Counted from the stretch's first letter, positions 1-8,694 are shown. The stretch: 41,552 bases of DNA from Chloroflexota bacterium (GCA_030744875.1 JASLPR010000035.1:1-41552); one strand, 5' to 3'. Notes: a model not told the origin generated them from the letters alone. Translations and numbers: made by a program.

Positions 1-1078
1 CCATCCCCCAGGCGATCGCCGAGCCGGCCGAGATGCTGTCCAGTCCCAGGTAGTTCATCATCTCGTTGGCCTTGCAGATGGTGATCATGTCCACCACTCC
101 GCAGTTCGTCCCGACGGCCGCAAAGGACTCATATTCCGGTCCGCCGTATTTCTCGTCCACCTTCACCCTGGCCGTCTCGAACCCCACCCGCTTTTTGCAG
201 CGCACCGAGCACGCGAAGCAGCCGTCCATCGAGTTGACAACCGTGTTCCGCATCGCGGTCGCGTCCACGTTCTCGGAACCTTCGATCACGCCGTCGCGGA
301 AGTTGTGCGAGATCACGTGACCCTCAACCCGTTTACTCCCGATCTGGCCGGTGCCGAACGCGTGCAGTCCGTAGTGCTCATCGCCTTCGCCAAGGGTCGA
401 TGCCACCCAGCGGGTAGTCTCGCGAATCGGCCCGGTGTCCACCGGCATCACCCGTTCGCTCCCGCGCACCGCGATCGCCTTCAGCTTCTTTGAGCCCATC
501 ACCGCCCCCATCCCGCAGCGCCCCGCGAATTCGTTCAGGTCGTTGCCGATGCAGGCGATCCGCGACAGGTTTTCACCGGCCGGGCCGATCTGGGCTATGC
601 GAATCGACCCGTCGCCCAGTTCTTCCCGGACCACATCTTCCACATCGCCCATGATCTTGCCCCAGATATTGGCGGCGTCGCGGATCTCCACCTCCAGGTC
701 ATCGATCCACAGGTACACCGGCTTCGCGGCCGCACCCTGGATCACAATCGCATCCCAGCCGGCGTTCTTCAGTTCCGCGTTCCAGAATCCTCCGGCCTCG
801 CCTTCGCCGAAAAAACCCGTCAGGGGTGATTTTGCCCCGACGCTGTGGCGGGCATTGCCCGGCACCTGCACTCCGGTGATCGGCCCCAGCGCAAAGATCA
901 GGCGATTGTCGGGACCGAGGGCATCGGTCTCCGGCGGGACCTCGCTGAGAAGGTAGTGGGCGATGATCGCCCGTCCGCCCGGGTACTTGCGGTAGAACTC
1001 TTCCCCCGGCTCTTCGGTCCAGGTCTTCCCCGCGGTCAGGTCCACTCGCAGAATCCGTCCGGCGATCGATCCGGTCAT
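1..1078 (-). CDS. Aldehyde ferredoxin oxidoreductase, N-terminal 359 residues (cut by window edge)
   Basis: Tungsten (or molybdenum) bis-pterin enzyme of the AOR family, which oxidises aldehydes to acids with ferredoxin as electron acceptor in the cytoplasm. The reading frame is open to the left window edge, so the C-terminal third is missing. It begins at an ATG preceded by GGGGAG four bases upstream. The AOR N-terminal domain is recognisable (GRILRVDL near residue 7, PGNARHSVGAKSP, MGSKKLKAIAVRG). The cluster-binding signature C-x2-C-x3-C is present in DGCFACSVRCKK. The next AOR (2181-3926) is a close paralogue over the shared region, with the same motifs in the same order, so this is a duplicated pair. 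A broken HDOD gene lies between them. The physiological aldehyde cannot be read from sequence. Confidence 0.93.
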   Translation of the reverse strand, partial: MTGSIAGRILRVDLTAGKTWTEEPGEEFYRKYPGGRAIIAHYLLSEVPPETDALGPDNRLIFALGPITGVQVPGNARHSVGAKSPLTGFFGEGEAGGFWNAELKNAGWDAIVIQGAAAKPVYLWIDDLEVEIRDAANIWGKIMGDVEDVVREELGDGSIRIAQIGPAGENLSRIACIGNDLNEFAGRCGMGAVMGSKKLKAIAVRGSERVMPVDTGPIRETTRWVASTLGEGDEHYGLHAFGTGQIGSKRVEGHVISHNFRDGVIEGSENVDATAMRNTVVNSMDGCFACSVRCKKRVGFETARVKVDEKYGGPEYESFAAVGTNCGVVDMITICKANEMMNYLGLDSISAGSAIAWGM

Positions 1079-1138
1079 GGTGCTCCCCATCTCTTGTTGG
1101 TCGGTGCTTTCTTCTCCCGCCCATTCTGATCCCAACCC

Positions 1139-1163
1139 CCGGCGCCGTCCATTCGGGCGCCGG
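1139..1163. repeat. Inverted repeat in the divergent AOR/HDOD spacer
   Basis: CCGGCGCC and GGCGCCGG form a perfect 8-bp inverted repeat around a 9-nt loop, in the 229-nt spacer between the leftward AOR and the rightward HDOD gene. It could be an operator or a chance GC-rich palindrome. Nothing else in the spacer is recognisable. Confidence 0.3.
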
Positions 1164-1307
1164 ACGGCGGTGGCCGAATCCGGGCCAGCTCCCTCGTGTA
1201 ACCGCCACTACCGACACCGTTTGTGTTCTGCTGGCAAGGTGCCTTCGATATCTGTCCGGTTGAGGTTACTGTCACGCCCCACTAATTCGTCGGAAAGCGG
1301 GGGCCCG

Positions 1308-2180
1308 ATGGCGAACGAACTTGAGGTCCAGGAAGTTCTGGACAACGCGCCCGACGCGGTGCCGATGCCGGCCACCGCCACGGCCATTCTCCAGAAGAGC
1401 AGCAAACCCGACACCTCCGGCAAAGAGATCTCCGATCTCATGAAGACCGACCCGGCGCTCACCGCCCGGGTATTGCGCGTCGCCAACTCCGCTTTCTACG
1501 GGCTCCCCGCCAGATCGCCGATATTGACAATGCGGTGATGCTGCTGGGCCAGCAGACGATCCGCAACCTCGTTCTCACGGCCACGATGGGCGGGCTTGGC
1601 GCCCAGGGCGTCAAAGGATACGGAATCGGCAAGGGCGGCCTCTTCGGGCACTCGCTCGTCGTCGCTCAGTCCGCCCAGGTGGTCAGCAAAGAGACCAACT
1701 GCTCCATCCCCGCCGAGGCGTATACTGCCGGCCTGCTCCATGACATCGGCAAGGTGGTGCTATCGCAGTACGCCGCCAACTAGATCGACGCCATCGTCGA
1801 AACTGCCCATGCCAAGGGCATTTCCTTCGGGGAAGCCGAGCAAGAGGTGATGGGGCTCAGCCACGCCGAAGTCGGCGCCGTCCTCGCGGAGAAGTGGGAA
1901 CTGCCCGACTTCCTCGTCGGCGCCATCCGCGCCCACCACGCGGCCCCCACCAGCAGCGGAACTGACGAGACGACCACCCTCGCCGCCACCTGCATCCTGG
2001 CCAACCAGCTAACCCGCGAGACGCACTCTGGTGTCGGCGCCAACGAGACCCCTGATCCCGAATTGCCCTCCTTTGTCCCCTAGGTCCTCGGCGTCAAGCC
2101 CACCGAATTCGATGACATCCAGAATCTGCTGCGCAAGGAAATCGAAGACACGATGACGCTCCTCGGCGGCGGCGCCGCGA
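1308..2180 (+). pseudogene. HDOD-domain signalling protein, interrupted by a frameshift and two TAG codons
   Basis: HDOD domains are HD-like, usually catalytically inactive signalling domains found in regulatory proteins. The N-terminus starts MANELEVQEV and runs through the typical block ISDLMKTDPALTARVLRVANSAFYGLP. The frame is then lost by one base in a C run at 1505-1508. Adding one C restores RQIADIDNAVMLLG and the rest of the domain, including LLHDIGKV. Two TAG codons follow in the restored frame, at 1781-1783 and 2081-2083, each replacing a position where Glu (GAG) would fit. After the second TAG the similarity continues to about MTLLGG, and no proper stop is seen before the frame runs antisense into the neighbouring AOR gene. 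Three lesions in one gene argue for decay, although assembly error is possible. Confidence 0.8.
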
Positions 2181-3926
2181 TCAGGCCTGCAGACCCAGCC
2201 GCTCCACGGTATCCGCCTGCGGTAGCCCGGTCGCGCGGTCCCAGCCGCGCGCCTCGTAGTAGTCTTCGGTCTCGTCGCGGACCTGCTCCTCGGTCAGCAC
2301 CTGGTCGCTCATCGGCCCCATGGCCATCGGCTGATGGATCCGCCACGGCATCGCGTCATCCGCGGTCGTCCAACCCTCACGGATATTGAACTGCCGCGCC
2401 ATCGTGATCCCGCGCTCATAGGCGTCGTCCAGTTCCTGCGGCGTCATGTCCCAGCCGGTCGCCGCGTTCAGCAGCTCCAGTTTCAGGTCATCGTCGTAGT
2501 CCAGGAACTGGCAGATGCCCAGGGTGTTCGCCAGGCTGTTGCGCTTGTGCGCTGAGCCGCAGTGATCGCCGCCTACCGGCGCCACCGCGAACTGCCGGCG
2601 CATGTTCTCCATCGCCCGCGGGTCGTGCATGCCGAGATCCACGCCCTTCACGGCCATCACGTATTTCTCGCTGTCCTTGCCGATATTGCGCGCCGCGTGG
2701 GTCGCGCCTTCGGCCAGCACGTCGCCAAAGCCCTTGCGATAGGCGATCATCTCGATCCAGCGCAGCACGTCCGCGCCACGACCGAAGGTCAGCTCCTCAC
2801 CACCCAGGTCCTCTGGAGTAATGACGCCCATCTCGGCCATTTCCATCGCCCAGGCCAACGCCGACCCGGCCGAGATGCTGTCCAGCCCTAGGTAGTTGAC
2901 CATCTCGGCGCTCTTGCACACCGCCATGATGTCGGTCACGCCCAGGTTGCTGCCGATGGCGGCCAGCGTCTCGTATTCCGGTCCGCCGTATCTGGGGTCC
3001 ACCGTCATCTTCGCCGTCTCGATCCGCACCCGTTTCTTACAGTTCACCGAGCAGCTGTAGCAGCCGTCCATCCGCTCGGTCACGTTCTCCTTGATGGAGA
3101 TCGCGTCCGAGTTCTCCGCGCCTTCCAGCACGCCGTCGCGGAAGTTGTGCGAGATCACATGCCCTTCCAGCTGCTTGCTCTTCACCATCGCGCCGGTGCC
3201 GTACTCGTGAAAGATGTAGTGCGGCTGGCCTTCGGCAAAGGTATCCCGCGCCACCCACTGGGCGGTCCGCTTCAGCGGCTCCATGTCGGCCGGCTGCGGC
3301 CGGGCGCCGCCGCGCACCGCGATCGCCTTCAGGTTCTTTGAACCCATCACCGCGCCTATTCCGGCCCGGCCGGCGAATTCATTCAGGTCGTTGACGATGC
3401 AGGCAAACCGCACCAGGTTCTCCCCGGCCGGCCCGATCTGGGCCACCCGCACCCGATTGTCGTCCACCTCCTCGCGGAGCTCCGCCTCCACATCGCCGGT
3501 GATTTTGCCCCACAGGTGCGCCGCGTCGCGGATCTCCACCGCGTCGTCCTTTATCCACAGGTACACCGGCTTCTCGGCCTTGCCGGTGAAAATGATCCCA
3601 TCCCAGCCCGCCGACTTCAGTTCGGCGCCCCAGTAGCCGCCCGCCTCCGACTCGCCGTACATGCCCGACATCGGCGACTTGGCCCCCACGCTATGCCGAG
3701 CGTTGCCGGGCACCGGAGTCCCGGTCACGGGACCGGCGGCAAAGATCAACATGTTCTCCGGGCCCAGCGGGTCCGCATCTTTGGGCAGTTCCTTCAGCAG
3801 GTAATGCGCGATGAACATCCGTCCGCCCACGTACTTGCGATAGAACTCCATCCCCGGCTCTTCGATCCAGGTCCGGCCTTCGGTCAGGTCCACTCGCAGA
3901 ATGCGGTTGTTGATCGAATGCGACAC
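2181..3926 (-). CDS. Aldehyde ferredoxin oxidoreductase (tungsten enzyme)
   Basis: Full-length AOR-family protein of 581 residues, close to the usual 600 or so. It oxidises aldehydes and passes electrons to ferredoxin. The [4Fe-4S] ligands are visible as Cys289, Cys292 and Cys296 (DGCYSCSVNC), with the distal cysteine probably Cys472 in NTLGICQF. The tungstopterin domain carries PGNARHSVGAKSP near 74-86 and MGSKNLKAIAVRGG near 194. The start is a GTG whose Shine-Dalgarno (AAGAAAGG) lies inside the last codons of the upstream MoaD-like gene, five bases from its stop, so the two are co-transcribed and probably translationally coupled. A second AOR lies 1.1 kb downstream on the same strand. The NfnAB-like pair at 19.9-22.3 kb could re-use the reduced ferredoxin (inference). 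Confidence 0.95.
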   Translation of the reverse strand: MSHSINNRILRVDLTEGRTWIEEPGMEFYRKYVGGRMFIAHYLLKELPKDADPLGPENMLIFAAGPVTGTPVPGNARHSVGAKSPMSGMYGESEAGGYWGAELKSAGWDGIIFTGKAEKPVYLWIKDDAVEIRDAAHLWGKITGDVEAELREEVDDNRVRVAQIGPAGENLVRFACIVNDLNEFAGRAGIGAVMGSKNLKAIAVRGGARPQPADMEPLKRTAQWVARDTFAEGQPHYIFHEYGTGAMVKSKQLEGHVISHNFRDGVLEGAENSDAISIKENVTERMDGCYSCSVNCKKRVRIETAKMTVDPRYGGPEYETLAAIGSNLGVTDIMAVCKSAEMVNYLGLDSISAGSALAWAMEMAEMGVITPEDLGGEELTFGRGADVLRWIEMIAYRKGFGDVLAEGATHAARNIGKDSEKYVMAVKGVDLGMHDPRAMENMRRQFAVAPVGGDHCGSAHKRNSLANTLGICQFLDYDDDLKLELLNAATGWDMTPQELDDAYERGITMARQFNIREGWTTADDAMPWRIHQPMAMGPMSDQVLTEEQVRDETEDYYEARGWDRATGLPQADTVERLGLQA

Positions 3927-3931
3927 GCTCG

Positions 3932-4174
3932 CTACCTTTCTTGTCCACCGGTCATCGGCGGCACCAGTTCCACCAGGTCTCCCGGCTGCAATTGCGACTC
4001 TCGACTCCCCAGGTCCCTGTTTAGTCCCACGACCAGAGGCAGATCCTCCGGGACCCCGTGGGCCAGCAACAGGCCGCCCACCGTCGATCCCGCCGTTACC
4101 GCGACTTTGCGGACCTTCCCCTCACCAGGAAAGAACCGACTTACTCCCGCGTGCGCACGCACGTGGACTGTCAT
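3932..4174 (-). CDS. MoaD/ThiS-like sulfur carrier paired with AOR
   Basis: Small beta-grasp protein of the MoaD/ThiS family, which as a C-terminal Gly-Gly thiocarboxylate donates sulfur to the pterin dithiolene (or to thiazole). The sequence MTVHVRAHAGVSRFF, then VTAGSTVGGLLLAHGVP, then QPGDLVELVPPMTGG fits the family, and the 80-residue length from this ATG is typical. A longer form starting up to 4246 (GTG) is possible. Its position directly upstream of an AOR gene is a common arrangement and points to a role in tungstopterin synthesis for that enzyme. The C-terminus is unusual: three residues (QER) follow the Gly-Gly, and a mature carrier must end in Gly-Gly. Those codons also form the ribosome binding site of the AOR gene. 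Confidence 0.8.
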   Translation of the reverse strand: MTVHVRAHAGVSRFFPGEGKVRKVAVTAGSTVGGLLLAHGVPEDLPLVVGLNRDLGSRESQLQPGDLVELVPPMTGGQER

Positions 4175-4324
4175 CTGGTCGGTTGGATCCGCCGTCTCGT
4201 CGCCGTTCATAGTCCGCAATTGTCCCGGAATGGCCGCGTCCGGCACAAGTCCTGTCCCGCCTGCCGCTACCGGGCCTCATTCGTCGACCGTCCCTACCCA
4301 ATTTCGCCTGACTACGGCTCCGAC

Positions 4325-4330
4325 TAGACT
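4325..4330 (+). promoter_or_regulatory. Candidate -10 box (TAGACT) for the LarA-like gene
   Basis: TAGACT lies about 45 bases upstream of the GTG start in the short divergent spacer, and a second overlapping TAGACG follows at once. A CCCGAA-T-TTCGGG palindrome lies between it and the ribosome binding site. No good -35 hexamer is visible, so this is tentative. Similar TANNNT boxes precede many genes here. Confidence 0.35.
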
Positions 4331-4375
4331 AGACGCCCGATCCCCGAATTTCGGGACCCGCCAGAGGAGCGCGCC

Positions 4376-5626
4376 GTGGAACGACCGACTTTGGTGCCGA
4401 TGCGCCAGGAACTCGACAACACCCGGATCGACGACTTCGAGGCCACCCTGGCCCGCAAGATCCGCGACCACCTGGCCACCGCCTCCTTCAATTCGGGCGA
4501 CACCGTCGCCCTGGGCGTCGGCAGCCGCGGCATCACCCCGTTGGTCGCCACGGTCTCCACGATCATCCGCGAACTCAAAGCCGCCGGCCTCGAACCGTTC
4601 ATCGTGCCCGCGATGGGCAGCCACGGCGGCGCCACCCCCGCGGGGCAAGAAGCCGTGCTCGCCGAGTATCGGATCACCGAATCCGTCGTCGGCGCCCCGA
4701 TTCGCGCCACCATGGACACCGTCGTCACCGGCAAAGGCCCGCGCGGTTTCGAATACCTCATGGACGCCAACGCCTACAACGCCGACCACGTCGCCGTGCT
4801 GGGCCGGGTCAAGCCGCACACCGACTTCCACGGCGACATCGAAAGCGGCCTCTGCAAGATGACCGTCGTCGGCTTCGGCAAACAGAAGGGCGCCGAGCGC
4901 ATCCACCAACACGGCCTGGCCGAATCCATCCCCGAATCCGCGCAGGTCGCCGTCGATACCGGCAAGATCCTGATGGGTGTCGCCATGGTTGAAAACCCGC
5001 TTGACGAGCCCGCCTACGTCGAAGTCGTCGGCGGAGATCGGTTCCACTCCACCGACCGCGAGCTCCTCGAAAAAGCCCGCACCATCCTGCCCGTGCTGCC
5101 CGCTGACGCGCTACACATGCTGATCGTCGATGAGATGGGCAAGAACATCTCCGGCGCCGGCATGGACACCAACGTCATCGGCCTGTTCCGGCTGCTTGGT
5201 GAAGGCCCCCGCACCCCCGACTACCGCTACATCACGACGCTGCGCCTGACCCCGGAATCCAACGGCAACGCCACCGGCATCGGCATGGCCGACCTGGTCA
5301 CGCAGCAGCTCGTCGACGACATGAACCCCGACTACACCTACATGAACTGCCTGACCTCGATGACGGTTCAGGGAGCGCGCGTGCCGATGACGCTGCCGAC
5401 CGACGAGGCGGCCATCGACACCGGGCTCGGGCTGGCGCGCCGCGCCGCCGGTTCCGACACCCCGCTCATGGCCCGCATCACCAACACCATGAAATTGCAG
5501 CACTTCCAGGCCAGCGAGCCGCTCGCCGAGCAGCTTGAAGCGGCCGGATCCGCCACCCGCGACGGCGACCCGGTCGCGCTCCAATTCACCCCCACCGGCG
5601 ACCTAGCCGATCTCAACGGCGGCTGA
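4376..5626 (+). CDS. LarA-like lactate racemase domain protein (DUF2088)
   Basis: 416-residue member of the nickel-pincer-nucleotide racemase/epimerase family typified by lactate racemase LarA. These proteins move a hydride on 2-hydroxy acids through a covalently bound nickel cofactor. The family motifs are clear: GVGSRGITPL near 47, PAMGSHGGATP near 78-88 (catalytic-type His83), and RVKPHTDF near 144, followed by Lys161 and GFGKQKGA near 166. The start is a GTG with GAGGAG about six bases upstream. The cofactor genes larB, larC and larE are not in the window, so the protein depends on remote genes, and its substrate may be a 2-hydroxy acid other than lactate. It is transcribed divergently from the MoaD-AOR pair. 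A broken cupin gene follows about 110 bases downstream. Confidence 0.87.
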   Translation: MERPTLVPMRQELDNTRIDDFEATLARKIRDHLATASFNSGDTVALGVGSRGITPLVATVSTIIRELKAAGLEPFIVPAMGSHGGATPAGQEAVLAEYRITESVVGAPIRATMDTVVTGKGPRGFEYLMDANAYNADHVAVLGRVKPHTDFHGDIESGLCKMTVVGFGKQKGAERIHQHGLAESIPESAQVAVDTGKILMGVAMVENPLDEPAYVEVVGGDRFHSTDRELLEKARTILPVLPADALHMLIVDEMGKNISGAGMDTNVIGLFRLLGEGPRTPDYRYITTLRLTPESNGNATGIGMADLVTQQLVDDMNPDYTYMNCLTSMTVQGARVPMTLPTDEAAIDTGLGLARRAAGSDTPLMARITNTMKLQHFQASEPLAEQLEAAGSATRDGDPVALQFTPTGDLADLNGG

Positions 5627-5736
5627 TCCCGGCCTGGATTTCCCTTTGGGCCGCCCCACCCCGCTGAACCAGCTTGGGAGCGGGGAAGGCGGACCGACGT
5701 TGGCCGCCGCATCTACCATTACCAGGGGGGACACCA

Positions 5737-6036
5737 ATGGCCTACATCGATCCCGTCGAAACATCGCCCGACAACTACAAGCTGCTCATCGAAGAGGGCA
5801 ACACCCGCCTCGTCGAGATGCGCATCAAAGCCGGCGAAAGCGACACCACCCACTCGCACCCGTCCGAACTGGTCTACTTCGTCAAGGGCGGCAAAGCCCG
5901 GGTTCACCTCGAGGACGGCGACACCATGGAAGCCGAGTTTCCTGACGGTGGCGTGATGGCCCACGGCGCCTAGACGCATCGCGTCGAGAACATCGGCGAC
6001 AACGACATCCACACCATCATCTTCGAAACGAAGTAG
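5737..6036 (+). pseudogene. Small cupin protein with an in-frame TAG
   Basis: Single-domain cupin of about 99 residues. The metal-binding motif is present as SDTTHSHPSELVYFVKGG (two His, then Glu). The second motif should fall around MAHGA-x-THRVENIG, which is interrupted by TAG at 5971-5973. GAG (Glu) fits at this position, and the domain continues cleanly afterwards to IIFETK and a second TAG. The start is an ATG preceded by AGGGGGGA. As read, the product would lose its last 21 residues, including the His of the second motif, and probably its metal site. This is a single base change from an intact gene, so either a recent mutation or a sequence error is possible. The function of the intact form is unknown; it may be co-transcribed with the LarA-like gene. 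Confidence 0.72.
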
Positions 6037-6130
6037 CTCCGACCCGACTCCAATTCCTGGATAGGACGGCCTTCCTGCCTTTCGCCATCCAGGGCGCCGT
6101 CGCCACCGACACGAGGTTTGCCCGGACCGC

Positions 6131-6136
6131 TAGAAT
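6131..6136 (+). promoter_or_regulatory. -10 box TAGAAT immediately before the lipoprotein start
   Basis: TAGAAT ends seven bases before the ATG at 6144, so transcription would begin at or beside the start codon and the mRNA may be leaderless. There is no Shine-Dalgarno between them. The -35 region is not conserved. Confidence 0.4.
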
Positions 6137-6143
6137 GCCAGCC

Positions 6144-6551
6144 ATGAGACGCCTGCTCCGCACGACCCTCCTCTTGTTCGTTCTGGCCGCCTGCGCCGGC
6201 GCCGAGCCGCAGGCCCGCACCATCGACATCACCATCGACGGCATCGACGTCCAGCCCGAGGCCATCGAGGTCAATCAGAACGACACCCTCACACTCAACC
6301 TCACGTCCGAGCACCCGATCCTCTTCCACCTGCACGGCTACGACCTCGCCCGGCAGATCAATCCCGGCGAGACGGCGGTGCTGGAATTCGAAGCCGCAGC
6401 CACGGGCCGCTTCACGCTGGGCCTCCACGGGGAGCTGCCCGAGATGGCGGACATGCCCGAAGCCGACCACGACGAAGATGCGCATGAAGAAGCCAGCGAC
6501 GACGGCACGGTGCACGAGATCGACAGCTGGCTACAGGTGCAGCCCCACTAG
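6144..6551 (+). CDS. Cupredoxin-like lipoprotein with a His/Asp-rich tail
   Basis: 135-residue exported protein. Residues 1-16 are a lipoprotein signal (MRRLLRTT then LLLFVLAAC), with the lipidated cysteine at position 17. The body resembles a cupredoxin-fold domain: VNQNDTLTLNLTSEHPILFHLHGYD, then NPGETAVLEFEA and GRFTLGLHG. The FHLHGY histidines are plausible copper ligands. The last 40 residues are rich in Asp, Glu and His (PEADHDEDAHEE), a likely metal-binding tail. It faces the Sco gene across a shared hairpin, and Sco carries a similar His/Asp/Met-rich stretch, so both probably handle copper at the outer face of the membrane for oxidase assembly or detoxification (inference). The ATG at 6144 is chosen over 6135 because it gives the standard signal sequence. 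Confidence 0.75.
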   Translation: MRRLLRTTLLLFVLAACAGAEPQARTIDITIDGIDVQPEAIEVNQNDTLTLNLTSEHPILFHLHGYDLARQINPGETAVLEFEAAATGRFTLGLHGELPEMADMPEADHDEDAHEEASDDGTVHEIDSWLQVQPH

Positions 6552-6667
6552 GGCTTCCCACTCCGGGTAGCAGCCATCCGCCGCTCCCCGCCGGCCCTTC
6601 CCGCTCCTGGTACCGGGTCCCCGCCAGTCCCCACTCACGCGACCAGCCGGCCCTGACAAAGCAGGAA

Positions 6668-6700
6668 GCCCGGGCCCGGGATTAACTCCCGGGCCCGGGC
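6668..6700. terminator. GC-rich hairpin between convergent genes
   Basis: GCCCGGGCCCGGG and its exact reverse complement form a 13-bp stem around a 7-nt loop (ATTAACT), between the convergent lipoprotein and Sco genes. There is no T-tract on either side, so it is a strong bidirectional hairpin rather than a textbook Rho-independent terminator. Confidence 0.6.
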
Positions 6701-6718
6701 CCGTCGGGTCTCCGGCCG

Positions 6719-7528
6719 TTATGACCCGACGATACGCGCCTCCACCCGGGTGGCCAGGTCGTTGGCCCAGCCGATCCCGAAGTAGCGGTATGCCTCTTCT
6801 CCTTGAGGGTCTACAACTACCACCAACGCGGTGTGATCGAAATGCACCTCGTGGTCCATCGCCTCGTGATCTTCGTCTTCCATAGCCTTGTCGCCCTCCA
6901 TGGCCATCTCGCCCTCGGCGGCATCGTGGTCATCAGCGGCATGCTCGTCACCATCCTCGTGCTGGTCCGCCGGCGCCGCTTCATCGTGATCCTCCGCCGG
7001 GACCATCACTTCCTGGTAGGCAAACCCGTAGGAGTCGCCCACCGCGTCCGTCTGCGCTTGGGCCCCGGTCAGCCAGGACCAGCCGTGAACGTCCGCCCGA
7101 ATCTCCTGCGCATGGGCCAGCATTGCCTCCGGCGTATCGCGGGTCGGATCAAAGGTCAGCGACACCAGTTGCACATCGCCGCCCAGCCGCTCGCGGAAGG
7201 TTTCCTGTAGTTGCTTCATCTCCGCCGTGATCGCCAGGCAGACTGTCTTGCAGTCCAGGTAGATCCACGTCATCACGACCCACTGGCCCTCAAACTGCGA
7301 CAGGATCACCGGCTCGTTGTTGTAATCCACCAGCGTGAACGGCTCCGCCGTCAGGTCGGATTCGCGGAACACGAAGCCTTCCCGGGCGCCGGTCCGCAGA
7401 TCCTCCGACGTAATCACGCCCAGGTCCACCCGCGACTCGAGCTGGTTCAGGATCAGCGGCAGCAGTAGCGCGACCGTCGCCACCGCCACCAGCACCAGCA
7501 TAGTTCTCCGCTGGGTTATGGCGGCCAT
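6719..7528 (-). CDS. Sco1/SenC-family copper chaperone with a His/Asp/Met-rich insertion
   Basis: 269-residue membrane-anchored thioredoxin-fold protein. Sco proteins deliver copper to, or reduce, the CuA site of cytochrome oxidase. A single N-terminal membrane segment spans residues 10-27. The copper motif C-x3-C is Cys93-Cys97 (DCKTVC), and the third ligand is His232 in HFDHTALVVVVD. Between residues 178 and 228, just before that His, lies a stretch of about 50 residues made largely of Asp, Glu, His, Met and Ala (for example DEHAADDHDAAEGEMAMEG). Ordinary Sco proteins lack this, so it may be an extra metal-binding loop. The gene converges on the cupredoxin-like lipoprotein. The 261 bases upstream hold no gene that I can support. 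Confidence 0.9.
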   Translation of the reverse strand: MAAITQRRTMLVLVAVATVALLLPLILNQLESRVDLGVITSEDLRTGAREGFVFRESDLTAEPFTLVDYNNEPVILSQFEGQWVVMTWIYLDCKTVCLAITAEMKQLQETFRERLGGDVQLVSLTFDPTRDTPEAMLAHAQEIRADVHGWSWLTGAQAQTDAVGDSYGFAYQEVMVPAEDHDEAAPADQHEDGDEHAADDHDAAEGEMAMEGDKAMEDEDHEAMDHEVHFDHTALVVVVDPQGEEAYRYFGIGWANDLATRVEARIVGS

Positions 7529-7789
7529 TGTCGTCTGCCCCTTGCGCTATTACCCCGGATCGCAGCGTCCGTAGATCCGTTCAATTGTGCCCGCCCGGCC
7601 CGCCCACCGAAACCCCCGGATCAGTGGTTCTCGACCTACCGGACCCGGTAGCCATTCTCGATTGGGTCCGGACCTTTTCCGGGCGGTAGCATTCTATCGA
7701 GTGGATCACCGCGTCCATGGGGGGGATTGGCCGGGGTCGAACGCACACCGGATCGGGCGCGCCGCCTGGCGGCGGCCGCCGGCGCTCTT

Positions 7790-8625
7790 CTAGAAGCTCT
7801 CGACGAAGCGCAGCTTCAGCTGGCCCAACGCCCCTTCGCCGCCGTGAGATCCTCCAACGCGCCCGGGGCGCAAACCTCCGCCCAGCCGAATACCGTCCGG
7901 GCCGCCTGCAGGTAGCGCTCGTCCCGGACGGCCAGGTACAACTGGCCCAGCGCCGCCATGGCGTTGCCCAGGAACCAGTAAACCTGCCCGGGCTTGCCCA
8001 CCCAAATCTCATGGCACGCCGCGTCGGCTGCGGCGAATTATGAAATCCACGCCCCCGACCAGCCTGTTCGCAACAAGAATCTTGCGGCCGGATCTGGTTG
8101 CTCCCCGATCAGCCTGCCCGCCAAGAAATCCCCGGCCCGGCGGGCCGCCTCGAGCCGGCCCGTGTCCAGGAAGGCAACCAGCGCCGCCGCCGTGGTGCCC
8201 ATATCCATCACCCGCTCCACCTCATCCTCCGCCCACCATACCGCCACTCCGCCCGACGCCGGGTTCTGGCAACTCTCCAGCCGATCCGCCACCGGGTATG
8301 AGATTCCGTAGTCACCGGATCGCTGCGACCCGACGCACAACCAGGCATTCCGGAAGTTGGCCGCCGAACGCAGCCCCGGGTCCGCCGGGTCGTTCACGTC
8401 GCCGTCGCGTAGAAACTCACCCTCGATGTAACGCGCAAGCCTGCGGCCTTCCTTCACCCGTCCCGCTAGGCCGAAGGCCAGCGGCCCGAAATAGTAGGCG
8501 TCCACCTCTCGCTCCGCGCCTCGAAAAGCGCCGTCCGCCCCCGGCCATCCGGATGCCCAGTCCAGCGTTCGCAACGCCGCCGCGACATACGCACCCCGAC
8601 GCTCACCGTCTACCATCCCGGCCAT
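7790..8625 (-). pseudogene. Helical-repeat (alpha/alpha toroid-like) protein, broken by TAA and a frameshift
   Basis: The frame starts MAGMVDGERRGAYVAAALRT after AGGAG and reads as regularly spaced amphipathic helices with aromatic and glycine motifs (YYFGPLAFGLAGR, SAANFRNAWLCVG, MGTTAAALVAFLDT). That is the style of (alpha/alpha)-barrel glycosidases or terpenoid-cyclase-like toroids; I cannot name the family. An in-frame TAA at 8038-8040 interrupts it, after which the same frame continues FAAADAACHEIWVGKPGQVYWFLGNAM. Near 7820-7830 a one-base shift is needed to reach a sensible end (GQLKLRFVESF, stop at 7790). It lies 69 bases downstream of the sulfatase on the same strand, so the two may have formed an operon. 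Confidence 0.6.
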
Positions 8626-8694
8626 CCGACTCTCTCCTACCCCTACCCGGATGAAGCTATCGTTCCGCGGCCCGACTCGGTACCTCCGGCGGCT

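Noticed and set aside
435-1538. Other long open frames antisense to or overlapping the AOR and HDOD genes
   Set aside because: They are Arg/Pro/Ala-rich translations typical of shadow frames in GC-rich DNA; the opposite-strand AOR sequence is family-specific.
1308-2180. TAG reassigned to glutamate as a genetic code change
   Set aside because: TAG is used as the normal stop in many intact genes here (for example at 35162 and 36279), so a reassigned code is not supported.
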